Source: Pleurostoma richardsiae
Taxonomy: Eukaryota > Ascomycota > Sordariomycetes > Calosphaeriales > Pleurostomataceae
DNA length: 64,000 nucleotides
Reading direction: 5' to 3'
NCBI GenBank assembly: GCA_030052745.1
Contig: JANBVO010000011.1
Location: forward strand, 620,001 to 684,000
A program made the translations under genes and the position numbers. How positions within the stretch are numbered: the stretch's first letter is position 1; each line of letters opens with the position of its first letter. Shown here in pieces: positions 21,640 through 31,933 of the stretch. Below the pieces are notes generated by a model that worked only from the letters and a program-made list of their open reading frames with translations, made no database searches and was not told the DNA's origin.

Positions 21640-23805
21640 AAAACTAAAGATCTAGCAAGGAGCCCAGTCTTGATAACGGAATACCTTCAGTCTCTAACGC
21701 TAATTCTAGCCGTTTGCTCTTATCCACTTGAGCCAAGTCAAATAGCTCGGTCCGTCGAAAAGTCCGAAAGAATTTATGCCTTAGGCCGTCAACGTCCACT
21801 CCTTCTGGCATTACAAGTAAAAAAGACCGGAGTACAAACGGCTTTAGTAAGCTCCTTATAGCGCCTATTATAGACGCTGGTCCAGTTAAAGGGGCCCTAG
21901 TCCTAGTAGGAAAGAGCCCAATAGAAGGAATATAACCGGAAGCAATAGACGGCATAGACGTTAACGGTGGGAGCTACGGAGCTGGAAGAAGAAGCCTGCG
22001 GCTGCTGGCGAAGAATCTAGTAAAGGCTGATTATACGTTTTATTAGATAAGAGGCTTGATACTAGAAAAGCTATTGATATTATATATCGTACCGCTCGTC
22101 TCGGCTTTATATCGACTTCTTTTCTTTCGACTTTACCTCCTTTAATTAAATAATAGATTAAGGAGGCCGGTTACGCTCTTAGCGCTCTTATTTCTTCCTT
22201 ATTGGTTTTCGATTTCAGCTCGGAAAATTCTTATAAGAATATTCGTTAAAGAGTTATTATAGCTCGTTTACCCGTTAAATATAACCTCTGCCTATTACTT
22301 TATATCTTTGTAGTTCATCTTCAAGTAGCGGCCGCTTTTAAGGTTAACGTAATAATAGCTCGGGGCCCCTACGTTAGCCCCTAAGTAGTTGCAATACCTA
22401 AAGGAGTCCTAACACGATTTCTCTCTATGAAGGGCCGTAAACGCGTCTTTCGTTAATATCGTCTTTTACGTGTACTGGGCCGTCATTTACTCTGAAATCG
22501 ACCTCTTTTTTAACGTTAAAGGCGCGAAGAACTCTTCGACCTTTTGCTATACCGAGCCTAGCGTCCTGACAATAAAAGGTCTCGTAAGATAAGATAGAAA
22601 AGGTGTAAACGGCTGTTCAATATTGCTCAAAAACCTCCCGGATGGTATATAAGGGGTAGTTCTTTTCGGTAACGCCGTTAGCTTGAAACTGAACGTCAAC
22701 AGGAGCCAATATGGCGGAACTCCGGCCAGGAAGGCCTTTACGATAGCGTTAAAATCAGGCCTTCTAAAGTCCTTAATAGTGGTAGGTAAAATAACGTTTG
22801 AATATTTAGCGTTTAATATACTAAGCCGGGCTCCTCGACAGGCGGTAACTACGGTCTATTTAAGTTTAATTCGAGCTTCGCTATCCTTAATAAGCCGGTC
22901 AACGATTACTTTAGTTTAGCTAACTATCTCTCTCTATTTAAAGCTTAGCTTAAGCTCGAGATTACTATCGGAAATAATCTAAGGGAACGTTAGTAGCGGT
23001 AGCGGTTTTATACTTTTAACCGTGCCGGTTTATATAATAGTTGCTTTTCTAGTTATTTCGACCTTTCGGAGCTGCGTTAGCGGCGGCGATAGTATACGGA
23101 ATAGATTATCCTCGTTACTACTAATAAGCTTAGGACTACTCCTAGAGGATAAAGCTTTCCTAGGAAGGTCTAGGGACTGCCTTGCCCTTATTGGAGAACT
23201 TAGCTCGTTAGTGAGATCGATTTTAAGGGCTTCTTCTACAACTGGGGCCTTTTCCATAGCCGGGGTCCCTTCTAAGCTACTATATATCGATATCCGACGT
23301 AATAAGCTATAGGATCGAGAAGAAGCCCTTTCAGTTGACGTTTTCCTTACTTTCTGCGATCTACTTTCCTCTCCTTAAATAGCGCGTTTATTAGAAGTAG
23401 TAGCTCGCCTTAGCCCCTTTTCATTAGATTTAGCCTTTGCAGCCGCCTTCCCAGTAGACTTAACTCTTATAACCTCTTTCCCGGCGGACCTAAACTTGCC
23501 TTTAGGAGGTATATCGACCGTTATTACGCGAAGTGGTAGGTCATCAAAGTAGACAAACCGTTTAAGTTGACTCCGCAGTACACGACCGGTGGCCAGGAAG
23601 TCAGGAGCAGCTTTCCGGAGGGCAGAACGGGCAGGGAGATCCTGCCCAGTGTCACTAGGAGGCCCGGGGATGTCTTCCATAGTAGAGACAGGGCGAAAAG
23701 AGCGTACAGAGGCATCCTGGAGGACGTTTACTACATAATAGTTAATTAAACCCAGTACATCGTTCACTGCTACTTCGCCGGCCACTACACCCGTTTGGGC
23801 TGCTG
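21640..23805 (-). pseudogene. Antisense passenger coding region inside the transposon
   Basis: On the minus strand a frame runs from about 23805 down to about 22560 with only a handful of stops: a Lys/Arg/Ser-rich N-terminal part (EDIPGPPSDTGQDLP, then KGKFRSAGKEVIRVKS), then charged and Ser-rich stretches (KAPVVEEALKIDLTNELSS), then VIVDRLIKDSEARIKLK. Around 22,690-22,450 a neighbouring frame looks more protein-like (GVTEKNYPLYTIREVFEQ, then VDFRVNDGPVHVKDD), suggesting an intron or frameshift. A further open minus frame of 103 codons lies at 21955-21644 (VMPEGVDVDGLRHKFFRTF). I do not recognise the protein and assign no function. The bias towards one strand and the RIP-type stops argue for a real gene that has decayed, carried by the element or inserted into it. 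Confidence 0.55.
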
Positions 23806-23905
23806 GCGCTTAGAGGGCCGGTATAATAGGTCAGAAGCTATGCAACTACAAGAATCCTACCAAAAAGCGGCGTTTGAGGGCTCGGAATGCCCTCAAACTG
23901 GGCCT

Positions 23906-24003
23906 GGAAGTCCAAAATATCGCGATTTTGGCGATATGAGGAATTGGGATGTGTACGGGGAGATGAAAAAAGTGGGGGGCGAACACGAGCTTGCAATAGA
24001 CAG
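23906..24003 (-). repeat. Right terminal inverted repeat of Tc1 element
   Basis: Reverse complement of 19961-20058 over 98 bp. The one mismatch (A at 23955) is a C-to-T change in CpA context on the other strand, i.e. RIP-type. It carries the mirror copy of the CCAAAAT/ATTTTGG palindrome (23912-23931). Confidence 0.95.
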
Positions 24004-25705
24004 TATTACCCTCTCTGGTAGACCCATAGTTTGGGAGCCTCATTTCACCTTTCATGGGTTCCGTTATGTCCAACTGGAACAGTTTCCCGCCGTCCATGAT
24101 GGCAGCGATTCGATTGATACCGACAACTTCACCGCCATCGTCATCCATACAGATATGGAGCGAACTGGATGGTTCGAATGTTCCGAGCCGTTGCTCAATA
24201 GGCTTCACGAGAACGCGGTGTGGTCGATGAGGGGCAACTTTGTTGGCGTGCCAACGGACTGTCCCCAGCGTGATGAGAGACTGGGTTGGACCGGGGATTT
24301 GCAAGCATTTGCTCCTGCTGCAAGCTTCCTCTACAGCCCGCATGGCATGCTAAAGACCTGGCTCAGGGGTCTGGCCGCCGAACAACATGAAAACGGAAGG
24401 GGAGTTCCTCCTCTCGTCTCCCCTGACATCTTTCGAGGCAAAATGATCAACCCGATCGCGATCTGGGGCGACTCTACCGTTACTATTCCCTGGGATCTCT
24501 ATCAATCCTCCGGAGATGTGCAGGTTCTCAGTGATCAGTACACGAGCATGCTCGAGTGGCTTGACAGGGGCGTAATCAGGGACGGCCGTCGTCTTTGGGA
24601 TGCCAATAAATCCTATCAGTTAGCTGACTGGCTGGATCCTGAGGCACCACCAACGGAGCCGGGAAATGGGCGTACAGACAACGATCTCGTGGCCAACGCC
24701 TTCTTGATTCACAGCACCGACACGATGTGCAAGATATCGTCTGTCCTAGGGCTCGATGAGGACCAGCTACGATATCACAGTGAAAGCCAAGCCCTCCGAC
24801 GCGAGTTCAGCAAGGAGTACGTTACTGCTAGTGGCCGTGTGGTTTCAGATTCGCAAACCGCGTTGGCATTAGCTTTACATTTCTCCCTTTTAGCTTCTCC
24901 GGAGCAGGAAACGCACGCCGCGGAGCGACTCGCACACATCATTCTAAGCAAATCGCGGTTCAAGATAGCCACCGGGTTTGCCGGAACCCCTATTCTTGGC
25001 CATGCTCTAACAAAGGTCGGCAAGTCTCAGCTCTTCTACCGCATGCTCCTCCATAAAAAATGCCCTTCCTTCCTCTACCCTGTCACTATGGGAGCAACAA
25101 CAACCTGGGAACGATGGGATAGCATGCTGCCCGACGGGTCTATCAACCCAGGCGAGATGACGTCTTTCAACCACTATGCGCTGGGTTCCGTCGTGCACTG
25201 GATGCATATGATAATTGGGGGGCTGCAGCCACTCAAACCGGGCTGGAAGATGTTCCTTATAAGCCCGATCCCTGGCGGAACGATCACACACGCAAAGGTT
25301 CGTCACGACAGTCCCTACGGCATGATCGAAGTGAGCTGGGAGGTACAAGGAGACACTCTGCATCTTCGGGCATCGGTGCCGCCTAATACTCACGCGACTA
25401 TCCGGCTGCCAGGCCAAGCGGCTTGCGAGGTGGGTTGTGGTGTCTACGAAATGACGGTGCCATACATCGCGCCGGAGTGGCCACCACTCCCGAAGTATCC
25501 CCCGTTCACTCCACATGACGATGATGAACCATGATCTTGAGAAAATGTTGCGTTGGAACACACTTCCTCTGTTCTAACTGCCTACCTAATCCATGTGTAG
25601 GCAGCACGGGCTCCTCCTCGTATATATAAGGCGCATCACTGCTTAGATTGCGCGTCTAGTTATTGGAAGCGGAATCTATGTGCCGGAATCTGAGCTGTTG
25701 TCAAA

Positions 25706-26832
25706 TCATACTTCATTAACTGCCGTAACCTTTCTTCTGTCCCCATAAAAGTACTGCTCCAGATTCTCTAGAGACTTCCTGTCAAAGTTCAGCCAGCTCG
25801 TCCGGGAGCAGACCCCGATGTGCGGGAGGAGCGTCGTCCAGTAGTTCTCCCTCAACGCCGGGTTCACCCCCGGCTCGTTGGCGTGCACATCCAGGCCCAC
25901 GCCCACGACCTTCCCCGACTTGATAGCCTGTAGCAGCGCATCTTCGTCGATTAGTCCGCCCCGGGCGATGTTGACGATCCGCATGCCGCCTTCCTTAGCC
26001 AGGGCGAATTGCTCCGTAGAGAGCATGTTTTGAGTCTCAGGTGTCAGGGGGCAAGCCAGGCAGATGCAGTCTGACACTCGTAATAACGAGTCCAGAGACT
26101 CGTGATACTCTGCGCCTCCAGGAAGGACCTCGCCCAGATCACTTCGAGGCTTCCTGTTGTAGTAATGGATCTACGGTCCAGCATCAGTCCGCGTCCCTCT
26201 CATACTGTCTGTCGCGGGAAATCTCGGGTCGGCTGTTTGCTCACCTTCATCCCTAGCCCCAACGCCGCCTTTCTCGCAATACAGATGCCAATGTCCCCCA
26301 TTCCTACGACCCCCAGAACCTTGTCTATAGGATCGACGGAGACCGGCCCCAGCTGCCTGCTGTCGAGCCACCTGTCCGTCCTCACTGCATGCTCCGCCAT
26401 CGTGAAGTACCGGAACGTGTTAAGGATCAAGTACAGCGCCGTGTTGGCCACCGCCTCCGTGCACGTGTCCGGGGTGTTAGCATACAGAATGCCCCTCCTC
26501 GTCAGCGCCGGGAGGTCCGCGGCGTCGTAGCCATGGCCCGTGCAGCAGATGACCTTCAGCGAGCGCGGGTACAGCTCGACCGCGCGGCCGCGGAAGAGCA
26601 GGTGTGAGGCGAAAGGCCCGGCTTTCAGCCAGCCGACCCGGACAATGGCGTCAATCTGCGAGTATGCGCCCCCTGGGGAGAGGCGCTCGCAGAACTCGTC
26701 GACGTCCTTGCAGTCGTACTTTATGATGTTGAACCTGCTGCGTATGCGGTCCCACTGCTCTGGATCGAACTCCCGCACGGTAGACTCGACGAGGAGTACC
26801 GTCGGTTTTTGACCGTCTGTGACGCTGCCCAT
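25706..26832 (-). CDS. D-isomer-specific 2-hydroxyacid dehydrogenase
   Basis: Two exons: 26832-26245 and 26170-25706; 350 residues. The start at 26832 is the first true ATG (MGSVTDG). The NAD(P)-binding Rossmann segment is KVLGVVGMGDIGICIARKA. Catalytic residues of the family are in place: Arg in NIARGGLIDEDAL, Glu in LDVHANEPG, and His in LLPHIGVCSRTSW. The N-terminal part has CCTGHGYDAADLPALTRRGI and NTPDTCTEAVANTA, typical of substrate binding. The intron is GT-AG and joins GLGMK to IHYYNR. Members reduce 2-keto acids or oxidise D-2-hydroxyacids in the cytosol, for example glyoxylate or hydroxypyruvate; which one is not decidable here. Diverges from the M20 peptidase gene. Confidence 0.92.
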
Positions 26833-27445
26833 CTCGTCTGCGTGAAACAAGGGATGCGCCAGATTTCACTCAGGGGAGGGCAGAAGATGGGAGCAGTGAT
26901 GGTATGCACAGGTGAGCCCCACAACCGCTGAAGAGCCACCGTCTCACGCAGGTCGGTACATGCCGACTATTGCAGAGCAGATACCTATCATCGTCGTGTG
27001 CCTCAGTTACCTAGCTAGAGCCCTCCCTCGGCCCGTTGATACGACCGGAGCTGATAAGAACCGATCGGCGGGTTCGTTGTGGGGCATCCGAGATCGGGCT
27101 TCAAGCTCGGCAACTTTTGCCGACGCGGGAACCCGGGGATCGGAGATGCGGCCGGCATCTTGGCAAGGATGCCGAAACTGTCTCAACAGTCAGCAATCAA
27201 CATCACTTGGCGATGTGCTATCTGCCCAAACTTGCTGGTTGAGAAGCCTAGGGTAAGTGGTTGGAAATATCTCTGCCGAGCCGAGCGAATCTCGGCTTCT
27301 AATTCAGTCAGGTGCTTATTACCTCACATGCACGATTTGAAAGGCTCGCCTCACCAATTTTGACGTCCCTGAATACTTTCAGTAACATCAAGTCTGACAG
27401 CCTCATAGAGTCACTGGATACTGTACGCCCCACCGACTCGCCAGA
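26833..27445. promoter_or_regulatory. Divergent promoter, dehydrogenase and M20 peptidase
   Basis: 613 bp between start codons, one GATAAG at 27053-27058. No gene seen inside. Confidence 0.4.
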
Positions 27446-28590
27446 ATGATCGTCAAGACCGGCAATGAGGCGTCGTCAAGTCCGGCATTGCCTCCTGTGG
27501 TCGACCTCCTCGCCAGACTTATCTCCATATCCAGCACGAGCGAGAAGGAGCTCGAGGTAGGAATATTCCTCGAGCAGTATCTGCAAGAGCTGGGATACAC
27601 CGTCGAGCGAGTTGCTATCTCACCCGGCTCTACCCGGCACAATGTCTACGCATACCTCGGCTCGCGGCGTCAGACCCGCGTTTTGCTCACTTCGCATATG
27701 GACACGGTGCCACCTCATATCCCCCTCACGCTCGACCTCGACGCCGGCATTGTCTGGGGTCGCGGCGCATGCGATGACAAGGGGCCGCTAGCTGCTCAGA
27801 TTATAGCTGCCGAGGAGCTCCGGAAGGAAGGGAAGGTGAAAGAGGGCGACCTGGGGCTTCTATTCGTCGTGGGAGAGGAAAAAGGCGGCCCGGGAATGAT
27901 TGCTGCGAACGATCTGGGCCTTGAGTGGGACGCTGTCCTCTTTGGAGAGCCAACCGAGGGGAAGCTCGGGAAGGGCCACAAGGGCCATGTCGTCTTTGAG
28001 CTCTTTGCAAGTGGAAAGGCATGGTAAGCGACCATTTGACTCGCCTCCGTCTCACTAAAGTACAGAGCCGAAGATGATGCTAACATGGCTACCAAAGTCA
28101 CTCAGGCTATCCTCAACGTGGGAAGAGCGCCACTTCCACTCTGCTCAAGGTTCTGAATAGGCTCGAAGCAGAAACATGGCCGGTGTCAGATCTCCTGGGC
28201 CCCTCTACTTTCAACATTGGAAAGATTGAGGGCGGCGAGGGCTACAACGTCGTCGCTCCAAGCGCAAAAGCGTTGTGCGCAGTCCGTGTTGCTACCAAAT
28301 TGCCACTCATTAAGGAGAAGGTCTCCGCGATCGTTTCTGAGTTCCCAGATGTCGAGCTCAGTTTCAGCTTCGAGTATCCTGAGACCTTGCTTGACTGGGA
28401 GTTCGAAGGTTTCGAGTCGGCGCCGGTCAGTTATGGGACAGACGTTCCGCGGCTCAAAGGCTCACATAAGAAAATCCTCTACGGGCCGGGTACAATTCTG
28501 GTAGCACACGGGAAGGATGAACACGTCAAGATTGACGACCTGGTTGAGAGTGTCTCGGCGTATAAGACGCTAGCCCTGAGATTCCTTTGA
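27446..28590 (+). CDS. M20 family metallopeptidase (ArgE/DapE/ACY1-like)
   Basis: Two exons: 27446-28023 and 28098-28590; 356 residues. The di-zinc site is readable: SHMDTVPPHI (His ligand with following Asp), RGACDDKGPLAA (bridging Asp), VVGEEKGGPGM (catalytic Glu and Glu ligand), FGEPTE (Asp/Glu ligand position), and a C-terminal HGKDEHVKIDDL with the last His. The lid/dimerisation domain lies in between; the intron (GTAAGC to AAAG) falls in its CHSGYPQRGKSAT motif. Family members deacylate N-acyl amino acids or cleave dipeptides; fungal ACY1-like proteins are normally cytosolic, and no signal peptide is seen. The exact substrate is unknown. A decayed copy of its 3' end lies at about 31141-31217. 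Confidence 0.92.
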
Positions 28591-29062
28591 GGGCAGCTCA
28601 GCATCCTGCTGGTTGCGCTGTATCTGGTGATAGCGTCCCGAGGCTTCGAAATTCAAAGAGAGCCTACACTCCTGCACGGAAACACCCAGTGGTGCAACCG
28701 AATAACTCGACAGGTTGAAATACCAAATGCCAGTAGCTTCGTCAAGATGTAGATATAAAAGTCGTGTTAGTATTGGAGCGATGAAAGGTCAAGAGCGCTC
28801 GGTATACATGAAATTTGCATGTTACAATCGAGAGACTACTGCATGTAATCAGACATCTTCAGTGTCAGCGCGAAGGTTTTCTTGATTGACGCTAAGGCAA
28901 TCGTGAACTAGCTATCAACCAAACGGCAGACCCCAAAAGGGGTCATGACTTCCATTATGAACAACACGATCTCTCTCAGCTCACCATGTCCCCTCTCCAA
29001 TCAGGCTCCTACGCCGCGCCAAATCTATCACTTCCAATCGCCTTCCTGAGAATAAGTCGAAA
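28591..29062. other. Intergenic between convergent genes
   Basis: 3' flanks of the M20 gene and the gEgh16-like gene; nothing else seen. Confidence 0.5.
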
Positions 29063-29858
29063 TCAAGCCTGGTTGGCCTGACGAAACTTGGCCGAGCGAA
29101 CGACGCGAGCGTTGGTAGTGCCAGTGGACATCTGAACAGCGAACACGCCGCCAAATGGACCGTTTGCGTTGTTGTTGGAGACTTTGACGAGGCAGAGGTT
29201 GCTGATACCGTTGATGGTGCCGTTGCAGGAAGTGCCTGCCGGGATCTCAACAGCGAAATCCTGTCAGAGCATTAGTGGGGTTGCGTTGGTAAAGACAGGT
29301 CACAGACGTGAGGAGGTTGCTTACATAGTCCTTGTTGACGTTCTCAGCACGCTTAGAGACGACACCCATCTTGTTCTTGGCCCAGTTCACGAGGCCACGC
29401 TTGGTGGGAGCGTTGCCTTCGTTGCCCGGGACCTGGGTTGTGACGGTAGCGTCAGAGGCCGTCGACCACTTGCCAGTGGCAGACTCGTCTACCAACGCTT
29501 GTAGAGGGCCATAGCCGTCATCGGTGACAACGTGGTAAGTTCCGCTGACCGACCCACCGCTGCTGACCTGGGGCAGAGTCGAGCCAGACTGAGCCATGGC
29601 ACTAGCCAGGTCGGTGAGCTGGTTGTTCCCGGCCTCGTCGGTGTAGCCAATGTCGTCGTCAGTGTTGATATCCTTGGACCAGAAGACGGTCGTGTCGACT
29701 TCTGTCAGGTAGTTCGGGCCGGGGCCAGGAACCACCGCACCCCGGATTCCAAGAGCGGTGCCATTGCCACCCTGATCACCAGTAACGACGGCGACTTTGC
29801 CGTGGGCGGCAACAAGAGGGATGGCGGCTAGGGCGCAAATAATGATGGATCCATACAT
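29063..29858 (-). CDS. Secreted gEgh16/MAS-type protein (DUF3129)
   Basis: Two exons: 29858-29325 and 29260-29063; 243 residues. A signal peptide (MYGSIIICALAAIPLVAA) is followed directly by HGKVAVVTGDQGGNG, the hallmark start of the gEgh16/Egh16H/GAS/MAS family. That family was described from appressoria of powdery mildews and Magnaporthe and from other host-associated fungi, and some members affect virulence. The second exon has the conserved CNGT...CLVKVSNNNANGPFGG pattern, with two Cys that probably pair. After cleavage the N-terminal residue would be His, and the mature protein has only one other His (GTYHVV). It is probably secreted at the host interface or cell wall; the molecular activity of the family is not settled. 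Confidence 0.9.
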
Positions 29859-31625
29859 TTTGATGAGAGAATGTGGAGGTTTGAAGTTTGCTTGTGGCTT
29901 AGAAAATGATAGTTGCGTAACTGGATAGTGAAGGGCAAAAATGATGGTAAGGCTCGTCAAGTGTTGCGAGGTGACTGAATATGTGCAAAGAAGTTGGAAA
30001 AGAAGGTAAGGTGGAATCAATCCGATCTTAGAAGCTTTGAAGTGAAGGCTGAGAAGAGAATTGTGCTGCTGAAGAGAAAGACTTGAGAATGATGGGCGGG
30101 AGAGCCGAGAATCTTTTATATACCTGAGTCCTCTGCATCACGATGCTTTTCCTCACCGCGGAGTCAGAGGATGGTCTGCTTGATGTCACTGCCACAACTT
30201 ATCTCACACGCCAGACGATTCAAACCGTTCTCAGACTCGAACCCCTGTACCAGACACGAGTGGTGAGCATGACCGAGCCAGTCCGTCCCACCGTGACCGT
30301 CCCAAGTTCGGAAGTTAAGACTTTGCTCGCAAAGCTTGTATTCATAGTATGATGGGACGATAGATGGAGGCTGGGATTAACGATCGGCCAACGTAACCGA
30401 GATGGAGGTGCTGGGGGCTGTGGAGGATCGCCGGTGGGCCCCGGTTGTCTGGAACATCCTGGGAACGCATCATGTGTTTCGCCAAGGATGTGTTATAGGA
30501 CTGTCTTACCTAGGGCCCCAAAAGGCCCAAAGGGGAAACCAGGGGTCTACCAATTGCCTCTGGTGAAGCATTGCGGACATGGACTACGTATACCTTCCGG
30601 AGCGCATTGATCTGCAAATGCTACGTCGACCTAATGCTGTGCCGATTATCCCTCTCCGGCTTTGCCGACTGCCGTCGTTCTCTCTGTAGTCTTCTACCCC
30701 CTCGTGTACGTAATTACGCACAGACTGTCTCCTTTGCCTAATAGATCATAGGTACCCTCGAGATGAGTGATCGTTTCTGTCTTGCATCGCGTGGGCTTCA
30801 TTTGTCCTCTGTCTGCGTACTCAGCTATTATTCCTCCCAAGTAGCAGACTTTTGAGCCAGAGGCGGGCGGGTAAGAACACCTGAAGTCCACCCAAATCGA
30901 GACTTTCTGATACATTATCATGGTCCCTGTCCTCCAGGAGAAGACTGGGAGCATTGGGAAGTCTTTGCTTGAGGATGTCAGTGAAGCTGACGTACCACTC
31001 TCCAAGGGAAAGCCAGGGGACATAGCGTTTGACCTCAAGCGCCATCGCGACAGGGTTAAACCCCCTGAATGTTCCCACTAATGGAGCCTTATGACGAACT
31101 AAAACTTGAGAGGATGGAAATGGGAAGCAAAGGGATCGTTCAGTGGATGAACATATTGAGATTCACGAGTTAGTTGAAAGCGTCGACCTACAAGAAACTA
31201 GCCCTAAATTTTACATAAAAATAATAGGAGCACATCATATAATAGACTCTGCCATATGTCTTACCCAATAGTCTCTGGCAGGGGACGAGATTTGAAGTTT
31301 CATAAGTCGCTCGGCCAATGATAAATTAGATCTAGATAAATGATGTAGGCCTGTAATGGAAGGCTTGGCGTCTAACCAGGACTCAATTGATTGCGAGAGT
31401 TGTAGGACTTATCTATTAATCTCATGCAATATCGGGGGCTAGGGTATTGCGGGATACGGGAGACGAAGTGTCGTTGTGGCATATTCCTGTATTCTTCTTA
31501 TCATACACAAAGGATTCCAGTCTCCTGTTACAATTTTGCCTCTTCTTTCCCCGGCTTTGAACTACCAGTTTGATATTTCCCGAGCTTGCGCTTTCCGGTC
31601 AGGAGAACCGGACCTAGGCAAAGGA
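29859..31625. other. Long intergenic with one decayed M20 fragment
   Basis: The first 250 bp upstream of the secreted-protein gene are its promoter. The rest has two overlapping antisense frames (about 30694-31078) without recognisable features. The only homology seen is a short copy of the M20 3' end near 31141 (separate entry). Confidence 0.45.
31141..31217 (+). pseudogene. Fragment resembling the M20 peptidase 3' end
   Basis: About 77 bp align by eye with the end of the M20 gene at 28510-28587: GGATGAACA, GAGATTCACGA, TAGTTGAAAG and ACTAGCCCTAAA all have counterparts in order, with a one-base frameshift before the last block. It encodes remnants of DEH-I-I-ELVESV and YKKLAL. The upstream sequence no longer aligns. 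It is probably the tail of an old tandem duplicate. Confidence 0.6.
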
Positions 31626-31933
31626 TCATCGACAACGCCGCAATTCTTCGAGTGAAAGTTCACGCGGAGTCCTAATGCTGTAGATATTTCGGATGACCTA
31701 CATATATCTGTTAGGACCTTCATTCCACAAATGGTTGTGAGGTTGGGTGCACATACATAGACATCATAGTCCGTGCCGAATTTCGTTGTCAGCATCTGGA
31801 TCAGCTTTTCAGGATCGACGTTGCCGATCTCTTGGAACTCCAAGGTAGAGACTGAGGGCTGATCGCGAGAGTGCATGTTTGTTGCGGAGCCCGCCGCGTC
31901 CACGTTCGCAGGAGATCTTTTCACTGTCGCCAT
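31626..31933 (-). CDS. Small hypothetical protein, 82 residues
   Basis: Two exons: 31933-31757 and 31697-31626. The intron has a GTATGT donor, a CTAAC branch site and a TAG acceptor. Without splicing the frame reads on into a Cys-rich tail of poor quality; with splicing it ends naturally at a TGA. The N-terminal 30 residues are polar. The C-terminal half reads MLTTKFGTDYDVYVIRNIYS then RTPRELSLEELRRCR, which has the look of a small folded alpha/beta domain. I do not recognise a named family. It is transcribed away from the kinase gene at 32391, 457 bp between starts. Confidence 0.65.

Larger units (their letters stand above)
19961..24003 (+). mobile_element. Tc1-type DNA transposon, 4,043 bp, RIP-degraded
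   Basis: Flanked by a TA target duplication (19959-19960 and 24004-24005), bounded by 98-bp terminal inverted repeats starting CTGTCTATTGC, and carrying a decayed DD34E transposase on the plus strand. Joining the host gene across one TA restores its reading frame, which fixes the ends to the base. Fungal Tc1 elements are usually 1.2-2 kb; this one has about 2.7 kb extra to the right of the transposase with remnants of a second, antisense coding region. From about 20,160 to 23,560 the sequence is strongly TA-rich with few CA or TG dinucleotides, as left by repeat-induced point mutation, so it is probably immobile unless helped in trans. Confidence 0.93.
18799..25534 (+). pseudogene. GH78 alpha-L-rhamnosidase, broken by stop and transposon
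   Basis: Coding sequence runs 18799-19960 and resumes at 24006-25534; leaving out the transposon and one TA copy gives 897 codons in one frame (896 residues), the normal GH78 size. The 5' part holds the N-terminal beta domains (RIRAHTEQGTPTPWSES, YEAEINGERVGDHVLAPGWT, DFGQNLVGWVR). The 3' part holds the catalytic (alpha/alpha)6 barrel with VPTDCPQRDERLGWTGD, containing the expected acid Glu, and TTTWERWDS, containing the expected base Glu. No signal peptide is evident. Two lesions: TGA at 19576-19578 where relatives have Trp, and the 4-kb Tc1 insertion. Everything else reads cleanly, so loss looks recent. The intact gene would release L-rhamnose from rhamnosides or plant glycosides. Confidence 0.9.

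Noticed and set aside
30237-30330. B-box-like GGTTCGAGTCT (minus strand) and a 5S-like TTCGGAAGTTAAG
   Set aside because: No foldable tRNA arms around the first and no match to the rest of a fungal 5S rRNA around the second.
30694-31078. Two overlapping minus-strand frames
   Set aside because: Neither has recognisable features; both lie in a region with a decayed M20 fragment, so they are probably chance frames.
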